Assembly: GCA_007922305.1 (NCBI GenBank)
Contig: ML677358.1
Coordinates: 17,719,327 to 17,783,326 of the forward strand
Source: Dermatemys mawii
Taxonomy: Eukaryota; Chordata; Testudines; Dermatemydidae
Length of the DNA: 64,000 nt
Direction of reading: 5' to 3'
Each line of letters opens with the position of its first letter. The first letter of the stretch is position 1. The translations under genes were made by a program, and so were the position numbers. Below are positions 13,701 through 24,745 of this stretch, in pieces. The notes under the pieces were generated by a model. The model ran no database searches. It saw only the letters and a list, made by a program, of their open reading frames with translations, and was not told the origin of the DNA.

Positions 13701-16700
13701 TGGCTACTGCTCTCCAGCAGGTCTCCTGGAGCTCTGTCCCGCAGGCAATTCTCAGCTGCTCCTTCGGTCTCTCCTCTGTTCTCAGGCAACTCTCACCTGC
13801 CCCTTCCTGCCCTTTCTGCTCGGATGCCTCCTCTCAAACCCAAGTGGGAGGCAGGTGAACTCTTAAAGGGGCCAGTCACCCTGTGACAGAGACTCTCTGG
13901 AAACAGGACAGGGAGAAGTGTTTTTCTCCCCTCTAGCTTTTCCTGTTCCAGGTGGGAAAACAGAACTATTAGCTGTTCTCCCTGACTGAGAGGAACCTCT
14001 TGCCATGCAGACCTGCTACAGGACACATTCATAGGCTCCAAGGTCAGAAGGAACCACTGTGATCAACATTCGTAGCTTCTTCACTGCACCTCCAGTACAT
14101 CTCTCACTTCAGCTCAAAGCTGGTTCTTATTAAACACAAGTGCCTTTAAAAAAACCCCTGTTTTCATCCAAGATTTTAAACACAGATTCTTCCATTCCTA
14201 AGCCACTGCCAAATGTATGATTGCTCTTATAGCCATCTCTCCATATATTTCTCTTTCCATGCAGTCTTGGACTTTCCAACCCTGCAGCTGCAGGACTTGA
14301 GTGTTTCAATGACATATTGAAAAAAAAAAAAGAGAATTAAATTAAATGGCACTAGGAGATATTCTCTTGCTGTTGCTCAGATTTTATATGCTATGGCCTA
14401 GCTTCCTCTCGAACTAAATCATGGTTCTGCCTTTTTCATACTAGCAACAACAACAAAATGGTGTTATTAGTTTCCAGCACATGAAGCCTATACTCAGGTG
14501 TATGGAGTCCACAGTCAGAGAGGTGCTGAGTTTCTTACAAAGTAAGTAATAATGTAGCGTGTTAATGGGAACAGATGTAATATCCCTGGTTTCTGTCTCC
14601 TGGGGATGAGCACAAGGTGCTTTTCATAAACATGAAATCAAGGACTTGGCACAAACATTTCTGCCATGCAACACAACCATTGCATTGAAAAACAACAGCT
14701 CTGTCACAGGCATGCGCCAGGGACAAGAGGAGGTTTCATTCATTAATGCTTGCAAAGGACTGGAGAGTCTCAGATGGAAGACGTCTTATTAGCAACCACA
14801 ACATCCCTGAGGACCCCACTTCTTCTGCCTGCTTCATCATTCCTTCTTCGCTGCCCTTGAATTCCCCTAGAACTCACTGAAATGACTTTGAAAGTGACAT
14901 CCAAATAACAGCTGTTCTCAAACACTTCTCAGCTGCTCATTTTGAGCCAGTATCCCGACAGCTATCCCTTAAACATATGTCTTGTTGCCTGTTCTCCTTT
15001 GGGTCTCGGCTTCTGTCTGGAACTAGAAGCCTGAGCCTTCACTCCGTGCCCAGGAAAAGCTCCTCTGAAGTCAGTGTTAAAGATGATTTTGTATCTTCTG
15101 TATTTTCTATGGACTGCGTTCTTAAAAGATCTATTCAAATAGTAGGACTTCATGCTGCCTTCTTCTGTGTTTATTAATCCTGCTAAGCCAGCATGCTCCC
15201 TGATGGAAGTGAATGTATGTGTTTCTTGCTGAATGAAAGCCTTACCTCAGGAAGTAAACACAATAGCAAATGGTGTATGACCCTCATTCTGTTTACTAAC
15301 ACATGCCGGGAGCCAGACTGCCGATGGAAATAGCCCAGCACAGTTCCCAGGAGGCACCTGGAGGTTATGTCATCATTCACTGAATTAAATCTGTTACTTG
15401 GATTTCTGTCAGGACTCTGTTTTTGCCAACTCCTCCTCGACTGTGAATAAATTCACCTCTGCAATACTACAATGCACAAATGCTGCAACAGGTTTAAGAC
15501 CTGACAGACAAAGGAAATTGACCCGAATGGTTTTGTCCTCTCTACAGTAGCAGTTAGATAATTTACCGTATTGCTTCAGAGATCTCTACTGCTCACAATT
15601 GTTATACCGTTCATTTCGCTTGTGTAGACAGGACTTCGCTAGGAATGGCTGCACACTTCGGTCCCCTCTCTATGCTTTAGTATTTTCAAAGCCCAAAGAT
15701 GTTGATAGATGGAATATTTATAATATTTTCTGTTAGCACAAGTGCAGAATTGGCTCTGCAGTGTCTTCAGTGCTGAAAGTCCCAGCAGCTTATCCTTAGG
15801 ATATAACCTTTCACAGGAAACCCTTCCCAGAATCTACTTTCATTTGATCACTCCTCTGATTTCAAGTACTGCCTCATGCCATGCCAAAAGAAGCTGGGCT
15901 CCCCTCCAAACTATCCTGCATATCAATTATGTTTGTATGTCACAAAAAAAACACTAATTATAGTTGTATATCCATATTGCTGCATTTCTTTGCACTTAGG
16001 GAATGAGAAGAGTGATCCTAGGTTTGACTGGTCAGGGATGTCTGCACTGTATACTTAAATAAGGTAAGTAGTATTATTCCTATAAATACAATAGTGGGTA
16101 CTAGGAGAAAAAACACTCAACTGGAACTCAATATATAAAAATGACCCAGAAAGAAATCCAACATCAATGGATTAAAATTGGCAAGGGCCAGCTATACAAG
16201 AAAAGTCTTGGCTGCTCTTCCACCATTAGAATCTAATCCTCTTGCCTGGCAAAGGATCTGATATAGAAGGTAACAAGGAATCTACGTCCAAACTCCAGCA
16301 GCAAAATCATCCTGCCTAAGTATATCCACTGGTAGCTTCATTTGGGTACAGTAGTCTTCTTCACTTTCTATCCCAAACTACTATGCATGGTTGCTGTGTG
16401 CTGTTAACCAGCTGCTATGTTCTACCCCAGAGATGGCTGAATTCCTGCAGTCCGTGCAAGTGAAAACATTTCTTTTGGCCACTTTAGAATGAGCGGCATT
16501 AGAGAAATGTAAGTTTCACTGTCATTCGTCCTAAGAGACCTGGAGTGGAATCCCTTCTGAGTAACAAGAACATACAGAATCCACATTAGAGCTTTTTACT
16601 GATAAAACATTGAGCCATTTGGTTAACAAGCCAGCTCACTAAGATCAGGTAAAGAATAACAGGAAATCATTGTCTAGTTAACACAGGTACTAACTGTTAC

Positions 16701-19700
16701 ATGGCCTGGGTTTATATACTGTGGGCCGGATCACCAGCTGGCGGTCAGACCCAGAGTATTCTTATCATGCACAAGAGAGACACGCATTTCCCCCACCTAG
16801 AGTATGTCTAAACCCCAGCCACATACTATGGTGTAGAAGCTGCAGCAGAGACGTTCCCTACACTGACCAGAGGGGATGGTCAATTGATATAGTTAATCCA
16901 TCGCTAGGTTGAAGGAAGAATTTTTCCATCAATCTAGCTGTGTCTACAGTGGGGGTTTAGGTCAACCTAACTATGTCGCACAGGGAATGACATTTTTCAC
17001 AGCACTGAGCAATGTCGCTAGGTCAGTCTAAGCTTTAGGTTTAGACCAGCCCTTAGGGTATGATCCAACAGAAAGAGCTCCGCTGGGCTCTGGATTCGCT
17101 CCTTATTCATCACCTTGGGGCGCAGACTGCACAGGACATACAAGGGACAAGCACACTTACTCATTCTTCTCAACATCCAGGATGAGCTCTCTCCCCTCAA
17201 CGGTCATCTTGACTTCGGCTTTGAGGGAGTGCTACATGCAAGAGAGAAACTGCCTTTTACACACATAACATGATCATCGGGAATACCTAAGTGTTCATCA
17301 ACACGGCAATTACTTTGTTTGCAAGGGCAACCCTACCCCCCGTATCCCACCCTGCAGCGGTGAGCACGTCTCCCGCTCCAGCTGTTCCCAATAGGCAGAG
17401 ATGGACAGAGGTGAAATAGTCAGAAAGAGGAACGATGTGTTGTTACTTCTTTAGAAATATGGACAGGTCCCATGATGCCTTGGGACCCAGGCAATGCTTG
17501 GTCCCTGGAAAAACATTCTAGCACAATTGCTTGATGCAGAGCTGTGTTTACCCTGTTTCTTAGCAGATGGCACTAAAACCAAATTGTACACACCTGCTAG
17601 ACAGGATGCATTACCTGGAAGGTGTTCCCAGTGATCACATTATAATTATTTTCATTATTAGGCAGAAATAATTAAAACACAAGAGGGGAGGGGTAGAGAG
17701 ATCAAGGATATAAACTACAGCCAAGCACCTCCTTACTAGATGTGTCTGCTACTATGGACTTATTTTTTAGTACAGTCTTTTAGTTTTATACTAATTCCCA
17801 TAAACAAACATGAGGCTCTTCAGTGCAGAAACAGAAACAAGTTTTAAATGACCACAGAGCTGATAAAAATTATCTGCTTACCAGAAGTGATCTGAAACAT
17901 AAAGATAAATTGACTCAATACAACTGAGGATATTACGAGATTTTCTCAGTACAATTGAGGATATGACAAGATTCTCTCTTAAAGGAAGTTGCCTCCTAAG
18001 AGGCACGAAAGGCTGCTCTTACTGTAGTCAAATGTTAAGATAAGGAATTACTTAGAATAAGAGCGTCCGGTTATTTTCTCATCCGCCTTACTCAACGTAC
18101 CAGGGGATTTTTCACACCACAGAAATCACATGGAACCATAAGAGTATACTAAAGAATTGCTTGGCTGAAACATTCTATCAATCAACATGCGTGTTCAGAT
18201 CCCTTTGAGTTAATCCCAACTCTAGTGTCAATTATAAAATTTGCCTTTCATATCCATGTGGCAGGCCTCCATTCTGGTCTTCTGCTAATCCTGACCCTAT
18301 TGAAATCAATGGGCGTTTTTCCTTGGCTTCCATGAATCAGGCCCATAGAGATTATATCCAGCAGACAACATGTTATTGTTTTCATTGATGGATGTGTTAA
18401 ATGGCTGCTGGGCTCTTCCCCTGAGGCAGCTGCATTTCAGTGGTGGGTAAGCAATCTCAATACATAGTCTAAAGTTCTTTGGGATCCTTCCTAATGGAAA
18501 GTGATATAGCAGCAAGAGTTATTTGTTATTATTGCTTTGCAAGCCAAAACCAGGGTACAGACTAAGCTCTGTCTCCAAACGTGGCACATACATCCACCAC
18601 AAATGTAAGGCACAGTCTGCCTTTGCACAGATCCTTATGGAGGCAGGATTCCAGCTTGGAGCTGAGATACTGTGCACAGAGAGCAGTGTTGTATCGCCAT
18701 TGGGTCGGGGATCTTACTGGCAGATCATTCTTAGCCCCTCTCTGTAATGCTTCCCATGGCACCGTAGGCTGCGATGCACTCACTTGGCATATGAGTTTTG
18801 GGGAGAGTCCATATCACGGCAAACAGCTCCCTACTATGCTGATGCGGTTTCTGACATGCTCCTATAGCCTGCATGTGCCTCCAGTGACCGGGATTTGCCC
18901 TGAAGAATTTAAGAGACATCACCAGATCCAGCCAACCATTTCACACCATGGGAGAGAATGGTGGGGGGGTGGGGAAAAAAAACAAAAACAAAACCAATTT
19001 AAGAGCACCTTTCCAGTCAACATGGTCATATGACCTACCTTCACACTGCTGGTGGGACTTCCTGTGGCTTTCCACTGCAGTGTTATTTCTTCCTGGTATA
19101 GCTGGGGGTCAAGGGTGTTGTTTTCTCCTGGGGAGCACAGACAATTGCTCAGAATCAAAACTCCACTGCAAAGCCTAACATGTAGGGTTTAATCCTGCCC
19201 CATCAGAGACAACGGGAGCTTTGCCCCTGACTTAATGGAACAGGATTGGATCCTTCAAAAGGCAGCATATAAACAGCAAAAAGCAAGAACTGTTTGAATT
19301 ATTTGGCCACTAATGTCTCTGAATACATTTAAGTACATTGTTTAGTATTAGCAGCAGAAAAGATTTTCCTTATAATTTGTTACATCTACATCAGACACAT
19401 ACAAGCACAGGCATTGATCCAGTAAAGCACGTAAGCATGTGCTTAAATTTAAGCACAGAGGTATCTGATTTAAATGAGGCATGTTCTGTGCTGGGTTCAC
19501 AGCCAGGTACTCAGCTCCTCTCTGGATCAGGCACATCTTAAACATACAAACCATGGAGAAGCTCAGCTGAACAGAGCAGTAATTGCTGAAGAGGATTTTT
19601 AAATAGGAGTTTATAAAGGCACGTCCATTGCTGGAACAAAGACAGAGAAACTCCCTGAAGCACTTAAAATAATTCTCTTAGTTTGAAACTAACCATTACA

Positions 19701-20873
19701 TTGCAATGCCCAATGATCCTTTCCCCTTTAAAGCTGGTCTGTCTGTTCTTTCCCCTGAGTCAAGGCCCGAGGGAGGTAATATCTTTCATTGAACCAATTT
19801 CTGTTGGTGAACAAGACAATCTTTTGTGCTCCATGGACCTCTTCTTCAGGTCTGGGAGAGAGAATGGGGAAAGAACTTCTCACGACATCTAAACTCATTG
19901 GGTTCTAGAGGGAACCAGTTCTCTTTAGCTACTGGCCCCACTCCTTCCAGCCAATCTGTATGGAACGCTGCCCCAAGGAGAGTGAGCCAAAATACCTCAT
20001 TTGCCCTATCTGTCTATCCAGCATTTGACTCGGGTGTAAAAGCCGCTGGTGTCAAAGCCTTCCCAAGACACTCAGAGGGGAGGCTACTCCACTGGGGACA
20101 GTGACAGCAAGTGGAAGTGGGAAGAGAATCTTATTCTAATAGCCAGCTTGGAAATGGGCTGAATTCAGTGTGGCCCCAACCCACCAATTCAAGATTTAGG
20201 ACCCTGTGATTAACGGCCAGTTCCAGATGTTCCTTCCTGGGTTTAAAGAGACAAGGTGGGAGAGGGATTGTGTATCTGCTGCAGAAAGAAACAAGCTTTC
20301 GAGCAGCACAGAGCTCTTCCTCCCGGCTAATGCCAGCCCCAGCCTGCAACCTGCTGATCTGCAATTAGGGCTGTCACCCATCGGAGGCTAGCACTGCTCT
20401 CCTGCTGAGCTGCGGTCTTGCAGCTGGGAGGGACGGGAACCTCGCCCATCCCTGCCGCTAGAAATGGAGCCGGGTCCCAGTGGCAGCCAGTGCATTGCTT
20501 TTAACCAGGTATCCCCCAAGCCGCACCGAGAACAGCGAAAGAAGAGGATTTGCTACAGGCGCAGCCTGCAATGCGGATTCTCTGACTCAGCCTCCCGTTC
20601 ACATGGAAGGAGAGGGAGATAGAAAAGAACAAAAAAAAAGCGGGGAGTGGGGCGGAGAGATGCAGCCTCACGGCCACGAGCCGGGCTTGGAATAAAGCCC
20701 CCCAGGTTCGCCCGCCCCTGGCTCTGGGTCTCCGGGTTCCCCCAGCTCGGATCGTCCCCCCTCCACCCCTCTCCGGACTTACTTCTCCAGCCTGCGGAGT
20801 CCAGGGCGGGGAGCAGCAGCAGCATCAGGAACGGAGCCGGGGAGCCCCGGGCTGGCCCCGCAGCCCCAGCCAT
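1662..20873 (-). CDS. ADAM19: ADAM19 (meltrin beta), 5' coding part: exons 1-5
   Basis: ADAM19 is a type I membrane disintegrin-metalloprotease that sheds ectodomains such as neuregulins. The window holds only the signal peptide and the first part of the inhibitory prodomain, about 135 codons (407 nt). Joined exons are 20783-20873, 19039-19127, 17161-17231, 3126-3204 and 1662-1738. Phases fit at every junction: A|GA (Arg), clean, GA|G (Glu), clean. Family landmarks are [13 protein letters not shown] (exon 3), [12 protein letters not shown] (exon 4) and DHCFYHG with [10 protein letters not shown] (exon 5), closely matching human ADAM19 as remembered. The metalloprotease, disintegrin and transmembrane parts must lie beyond position 1. 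The next exon (starting GLI) was looked for in 1-1661 and not found. The gene is transcribed away from SOX30 with a CpG-island promoter at 20.7-21.2 kb. Identification is strong; exact exon ends are inferred from GT-AG rules. Confidence 0.93.
1739..3125 (-). other. ADAM19 intron 4
   Basis: Bounded by the exon 4 donor and exon 5 acceptor. It holds one short palindromic repeat at 2086-2147. Nothing else was recognised. Confidence 0.75.
2086..2147. repeat. Short foldback repeat (hairpin)
   Basis: Two arms of about 25 nt, at 2086-2110 and 2123-2147, are inverted copies (TGATCCAAAGC...GCTTTGGATCA) around a 12-nt loop. The phrase belongs to an abundant sauropsid palindromic repeat. Confidence 0.7.
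3126..3204 (-). CDS. ADAM19: ADAM19 coding exon 4
   Basis: This 79-nt exon lies 14 kb from exon 3. It encodes [20 protein letters not shown] then ITVNHT, between acceptor TTGGTAG and donor GTAAGT. LFAPxYTETHYT is an ADAM19 prodomain motif. The last residues NHT form an N-glycosylation sequon that human ADAM19 (ending in RKLE here) lacks. On the minus strand a 15-T run at 3241-3227 lies just upstream of the acceptor as part of the polypyrimidine tract. Confidence 0.92.
3420..4190 (-). mobile_element. CR1 LINE 3' fragment
   Basis: The left end (AAAGGAACCACCCTGATCCT then CTAGTCTGACCTCCTGCAC) resembles a CR1 3' end in reverse. It continues through an inverted, decayed copy of the C-terminal reverse-transcriptase ORF (for example the phrase at 3900-4020). 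The copy is 5'-truncated and clearly old. Confidence 0.8.
4495..4519. repeat. (CA)n microsatellite
   Basis: About twelve CA dinucleotides in a row. Confidence 0.95.
5016..5335 (+). mobile_element. CR1 LINE 3' end
   Basis: This copy carries the phrase GTCAACCTGTGGAACTCCTT and ends with GACCCAGTATGGCTGTTCTT then ATGTTCTT. It is one of five related CR1 3' ends here (also 22133, 23955 reversed, 29203, 34905). Confidence 0.82.
5372..5640 (-). mobile_element. Degenerate CR1 fragments
   Basis: Reverse CR1 3'-end phrases (AAGCCCAGAAGGGAATG; GAGTGGAAGGGACCACC) are followed by diverged sequence. Two small copies may be abutted here. Confidence 0.55.
7800..8610 (+). mobile_element. Possible LTR-derived sequence
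   Basis: In order there is a TATA-like GCTATAAATG near 8336, a GC-rich block with CAGAGGACCCCGGGTCTCG at about 8358-8376, a GT repeat at 8508-8524 and an AATAAA near 8585. This order resembles U3-R-U5 of an endogenous retroviral or Gypsy LTR. No TG...CA ends with a target duplication were found, so the boundaries are guesses. Confidence 0.35.
10558..11620 (-). pseudogene. CR1 LINE ORF2 remnant (reverse transcriptase C-terminal half)
   Basis: A 5'-truncated CR1 retrotransposon, read on the minus strand. It keeps the reverse-transcriptase motifs [20 protein letters not shown] and FADDTKL (the catalytic YxDD-type box), then the CR1 C-terminal region with [14 protein letters not shown]. The frame is broken near 11165: the upstream part reads 11605-11138 and the downstream part 11183-10638 in a different frame. 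The 3' end at about 10560 has the CR1 terminal phrase (ATCAGGGTTGGAAGGGATCT reversed). Dead, but the least decayed CR1 here. Confidence 0.93.
13022..13888 (-). mobile_element. Solo LTR of an endogenous retrovirus-like element
   Basis: The 867-bp block starts TGTCACAGG and ends CCTGTGACA, a perfect 9-bp terminal inversion with TG...CA ends. It is flanked by an exact 5-bp target duplication GAGAC (13017-13021 and 13889-13893). The interior is C/T-rich with no coding frame of note. The minus orientation is inferred from the TGTCACAGGGTGACTGGCC-type left end as read from 13888. A 5-bp duplication fits ERV class III or Gypsy; the class is not assigned. Confidence 0.75.
14029..14110 (-). mobile_element. 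Short CR1 3' fragment
   Basis: The phrase CATAGGCTCCAAGGTCAGAA then GGAACCACTGTGATCA resembles a reversed CR1 3' end. Confidence 0.5.
16815..17060. mobile_element. MITE remnant, Harbinger-like type
   Basis: The right part (TTTAGGTCAACCTAACTATG then TCGCACAGGGAATG..., ending TTTAGACCAGCCCTTAG) matches a turtle MITE style also seen at 45553-45800. Terminal inversions are weak and no target duplication is resolved. It ends about 100 bp left of ADAM19 exon 3. Confidence 0.45.
17161..17231 (-). CDS. ADAM19: ADAM19 coding exon 3
   Basis: This 71-nt exon encodes [20 protein letters not shown] then EKNE. The acceptor is TGTAG at 17236-17232 and the donor GTAAGT starts at 17160. It is nearly the same as human [20 protein letters not shown] and is the clearest ADAM19 signature in the window. 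Confidence 0.93.
17232..19038 (-). other. ADAM19 intron 2
   Basis: No coding signal is seen. A short degenerate palindromic phrase at about 18270-18350 belongs to the foldback repeat type seen elsewhere in the window. Confidence 0.7.
19039..19127 (-). CDS. ADAM19: ADAM19 coding exon 2
   Basis: The acceptor is CTCCCCAG at 19135-19128 and the donor GTAGGT at 19038-19033. It encodes [19 protein letters not shown] followed by [10 protein letters not shown], matching the human prodomain region that contains QHELIIPQWK. It has an NNT N-glycosylation sequon. Length is 89 nt, ending in phase 0. Confidence 0.88.
19128..20782 (-). other. ADAM19 intron 1
   Basis: It holds degenerate foldback phrases at about 19188-19255 and 19400-19525. 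A segment at about 19755-19880 (key phrase TTGAACCAATTTCTGTTGGTG) is related to the repeat at 38990-39200. No exon was seen. Confidence 0.7.
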
Positions 20874-21240
20874 GGCTCCCCGGGGCGGCCGGCACCCAGG
20901 CACCCTCCAGACCCGCCGCGCCGGCCGGCGCCTGGGATCCCCGCGGAGGCTCGCGGCAGGCTCGGATCCGCCCGGCGCAGCGCTCAGGAGCCGGGGCCAC
21001 CTCCCCACGCAGGGCCCGGGACCAGCCCCCGAGCCCGCCCAGCGGGGGCGTCCCACCCTCCGCCAGCCACGTGCGGGGCAGGGACCCTGCCCGTCCCTCC
21101 TGGAGCCGCAGCCCCGGGGGGAGGTTTGGGACGGAGACCTGCCCCCAGCCAGCCGCCGGGGGAGGACTGAGCCCCCCCGCAGCGCGGGGCTCTGCAGATG
21201 GGGGGCGGGGTTAGTTCATTATGGGGCTAGAGGCCAAACC
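20690..21240 (-). promoter_or_regulatory. ADAM19: CpG-island promoter and 5'UTR of ADAM19
   Basis: An abrupt rise in G+C and CpG covers ADAM19 exon 1 and about 370 bp upstream, in an otherwise AT-richer region. It includes many GC-box-like runs and a CACGTG E-box near 21068. No TATA box is evident. The transcription start cannot be placed from sequence alone. Confidence 0.75.
20783..20873 (-). CDS. ADAM19: ADAM19 coding exon 1 (signal peptide)
   Basis: The exon reads [10 protein letters not shown], then a hydrophobic run ([10 protein letters not shown]), then a small-residue region (DSAG) suited to signal peptidase cleavage. It ends ...GGCTGGAGAA before the donor GTAAGTCC, in phase 1, which joins exon 2 to give an Arg codon. 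The ATG at 20873-20871 is chosen because a signal peptide follows directly. An open frame continues upstream to about 21056, but that is expected in a GC-rich 5'UTR. The sequence differs from the mammalian signal peptide, as is usual. Confidence 0.85.
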
Positions 21241-22132
21241 TAGGTTTGGGCTCTGACGCTGTCCCCTCCCCCCACATCCAGTGTTTAAGGGGGGGGGGAT
21301 CAGCCCCTTCCAAAGGCGAAGGGAGCCAGGGTCGTCTTACCGAGTCTGCAGGCAGCCTGGACTATCGCTGAGCCCTGCTACCGAGCCGGCTCATCCTCTC
21401 GAGCCAGCGTTAGCTCTGGTGCCTAATGATGGCAGTTTAAATGGCAACACCATGAACTCTCCCCTTTCCGGGAAACACCCTGTTAATGCATTTTCCCGCA
21501 ATCCTCCAGTCCCAGCTGTCCCCCCACCTAACTTCCCAGACCTCCTGCCTAACTTCCCCCACCCCAGGCCCCATTGGAGTTACAGGAGCAAGCCAAAAAT
21601 CGATAGTGTACTGAAGACTTAGACCCAGGGCAAAGCACAGAGAACTGACTGTCCAGACAAACACCAGCTGGGGGCATGTACTGAGGGGTTCTGTCCATTT
21701 CCATAGCTCATCTCCTCAGTCCCTCCAGAGCTGCAGATTAGTCTCCAAATAGACATTTTCAGTCCCTCACCTCCTGACCAGTGTGGTGCCATCAGAATGA
21801 GCAGAGCCAGGCTGAAGTTGAGAGAGAGAGAGAAACCCTGAGGTAAGGAACAGGTAGGCCAGCTCTGAACAGCCAGACTTTCTCTGGCTCCCTCTCTGTC
21901 CCTAGCCCCGATGGCATGGCCGACGGACAGGGGACTGTGGCTAGGACATCCGTAACTGCTGCAATGGCCCTCTCAGGGGCATGACCAGCCCATGGAGTGG
22001 AGTAGCCCACTCCTAACTCTGTCGAAGCAAGTCCACCTTGGGCTGGACCTCACATGGACTGCACAAGAGGTGCTGAGGTCCATGGGGGATGTATTCATTA
22101 TCTTGAGGTTTATCTGATTACCTCTGATATAT

Positions 22133-22395
22133 GCAAGACTATAACAGGGTTGAAAGAAGAACTAGATCACTTCACAAAGGATAGGTCCATCAGTGGCTGT
22201 TAGCCAGGATGGGCAGGAATGGTGGCCCTAGCCTCTGTTTGCCAGGAGCCGGGAATGGGCGACAGGGGATGGATCAGGTGATGATTCCCTGTTCTGTTCA
22301 TTCCCTCTAGGGCACCTGGCATTGCCACTGTTGGTAGACAGGACACTGGGCTAAAGGGACCTTTGGTCCGACTCAGTCTGGCCATTCTTATCTCC
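22133..22395 (+). mobile_element. CR1 LINE 3' end
   Basis: Carries CAAGACTATAACAGGGTTGA, TTAGCCAGGATGGGCAGGAA and the terminal GGTCCGACTCAGTCTGGCCA then TTCTTAT. Confidence 0.82.
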
Positions 22396-23276
22396 CCACC
22401 AGCCCTGTGGATGTACCCCCAGGAAAATAAATACATCTCCAAGCCAACGGAATTGTGCTTCAGGAAAGTGCAATGGTTGGGGGCGGTACCCTGGGGCATG
22501 GCCATCCCGTAGTTTCCCCTTCTGCTCCAACACAGCATGACCAGCACCTTCTGCCTCAGTTTCTTCCCCCACAGTAGGTCTCCTCAGTTCTCCAGCACTG
22601 GTTTGTGTCTGGCAATGTGGTGTGGCCCTCTGCCAAGCCACAGACAAACACAACCCCTTCTGGGGTAACAAAAGTCTAACTCCAGAGTCCCAACACGCCT
22701 CAGGCCCTTCAGGCCACCTGAATCTCAGGCCTTTTTTTGGTTACCTTTGAGTCTTACCCTCTGCTCTGGTGCAGAGCGGTCAGCCCCCAGACTGGGTGCC
22801 CTGGAGAATCATTCTTCTGAAGACCCTAGCTCGGGTTCATCAAAAGAAGCCTACCCACTCCCTGTGGTTGAACACCCTCAGACCAAACACTCTCAGCATT
22901 TTATGAGGCCCAAGTGTCCATTATTCTACTGTCTGCTGCCTCTTAGTACCACTCCTTCAACTAATTAATGATGGCACAGGTGTAATAGATAGATTCACTG
23001 GCTTTTAACCCATCCTAGTCCATGATGGAGTTTCACCCCTTCACAGGGTATCAGGAACATTGCTGGCACAGTGGGACCAGGCTTCTACATAGACAGACCA
23101 GACCTCCCGCCCTGAAGTGACCCATCCTGTTCCCAGAGCTGAAAACACAATAGAGTTTGAGTTGCTCAAGCAAAGACCAGGCTTTGAAATCTAGGGCAAA
23201 GAGAAACATTTCCTCATGGTTCAATTCTACACCAGAAGACATGAGGACAAGATATTGGGGTCTATGCAGGGATTAC

Positions 23277-23350
23277 CGGTTACCATTCTGTGGCCTGTGT
23301 TTTGCAGGTCAGATTAGTTGATCATAATGGTCCCTTCTGCCCATTTCTAC
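23277..23350 (+). mobile_element. Small CR1 3'-end fragment
   Basis: TTCTGTGGCCTGTGTTTTGC then AGGTCAGATTAG...GGTCCCTTCTGCC is a CR1-type 3' phrase. Confidence 0.45.
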
Positions 23351-23954
23351 TCATTGATCCAAGGAGACCCATCACATTATCTACTTTTGCTTATGTTTTC
23401 TTGAGACTCCCAGCATGAATGTCCACACTTTCCCCAAAGATGAGGTTGATTAATCATGTTTATGAGGGCAGAGCCTAAGAGCCGGCCAAAAAATGGGTCT
23501 CTGTTGTGCTAGGTGCTGTACAAACCTAGAAAGAATGATCCCTGCCTTGAAGAGTTGGCAATCTATATCAACAAGACAGACCGAGGTGGGGGAAGGGGTA
23601 GGACACACACACTGTGTGAGCAGTGGAACAGCAGCAAATGTCACATTAGTTCCATGACTTTTTTCCTTCCCTTTGGTGGGTTTACTTAGAAGGGGACCTG
23701 CTACATGGAAAGAGAAGGGAAGGGAAAGGAAGGGAACTCAGTGGAACACAGCAGGGTAAGAGGGAAAGCTATGGAGTGGAGCTGAGGTGAAGGGATCTAC
23801 ACCAGCTTCAGCTTCATCCACCCAGTAAGACATGCTCCCACAGTGTGGATTTCTTTATGAATTGTCCTCCTGTGATTCATAATAAATGTAGCTAGAGATC
23901 ATGATCTGACGATTTAGGCATGGAATTCTTATTGAGAGGGATCTATGTTTAAAA

Positions 23955-24745
23955 ATCAGAAGAACATAACGGCCATACTGGATCAGACCCAAAAGGTCCA
24001 CTTAGCCAATGCCAGGAGCCCCAGAGGGAATGAACAGAACAGGGAATCATCAAGTGATCCATCCCATCGCCCATTCCCAGCTTCTGGCAAACAGAGGCTA
24101 GGGACATCGTCCCTGCCCATCCTGGCTAATAGCCATTGATAGACCTAGCCTCCATGAATGTATCTAGTTCTTCTTTGAACCCTCTTAGTCTTGGCCTTCA
24201 CAACATCCTCTAACAAGGAATTCCACAGGATGACTGTGCATTGTGTGAAAAAATACTTTGTTTGTTTGTTTTAAACCTGCTGCCTATTAATTTCATTTGA
24301 TGACCTCTCCTTCTTGTGTTATGAGAAGGTGTAAATAACACTCCCTTATTTACTTTCTCCATGCCAGTCGTGATTTTATAGACCTCTATCATATCCTCCC
24401 TTGGTCATTTTTTCCCCCCAAGCTGAAAAGTCCCAGTCTTATTAATCTCTCCTCATATGGCAGATGCTCCATATCCCCTAGTCATTTTTGTTGCCCTTTT
24501 CTGAACCTTTTCCAATTCCAATATATCTTTTTTGAGATAGGACAACCACATCAGCACGCAGTATTCAAGATACGGGCAACCATGGATTTATAGAGGCAAT
24601 ATGATTTTTTTGTCTTATTATCTATCCCTTTCTTAATGATTCCCAACATTCTCTTTGCCTTTTTGACTACTGCTGCACACTGGGTGGATGTTTTCAAAGA
24701 ACTATCCCCAATGACTCCGAGATCTCTTTCTTGCGTGAGAACTCA
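23955..24745 (-). mobile_element. CR1 LINE 3' fragment, reversed
   Basis: It begins with GAAGAACATAACGGCCATAC then TGGATCAGACC, the reverse of the terminal phrase of the plus-strand copies. It runs through about 790 bp of decayed C-terminal ORF2 sequence to about 24745. Confidence 0.85.

Larger units (their letters stand above)
3205..17160 (-). other. ADAM19 intron 3 (about 14 kb)
   Basis: This intron contains CR1 fragments (3420-4190, 5016-5335, 5372-5640, 10558-11620, 14029-14110), an LTR-like segment (about 7800-8610), a solo LTR (13022-13888), a MITE remnant (16815-17060) and microsatellites. No coding exon was recognised in the remaining sequence (5640-7800, 8610-10557, 11620-13021, 14110-16815). 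Confidence 0.75.

Noticed and set aside
18581..19033. 150-codon plus-strand open frame
   Set aside because: It lies antisense within ADAM19 intron 2 and shows no domain or signal peptide.
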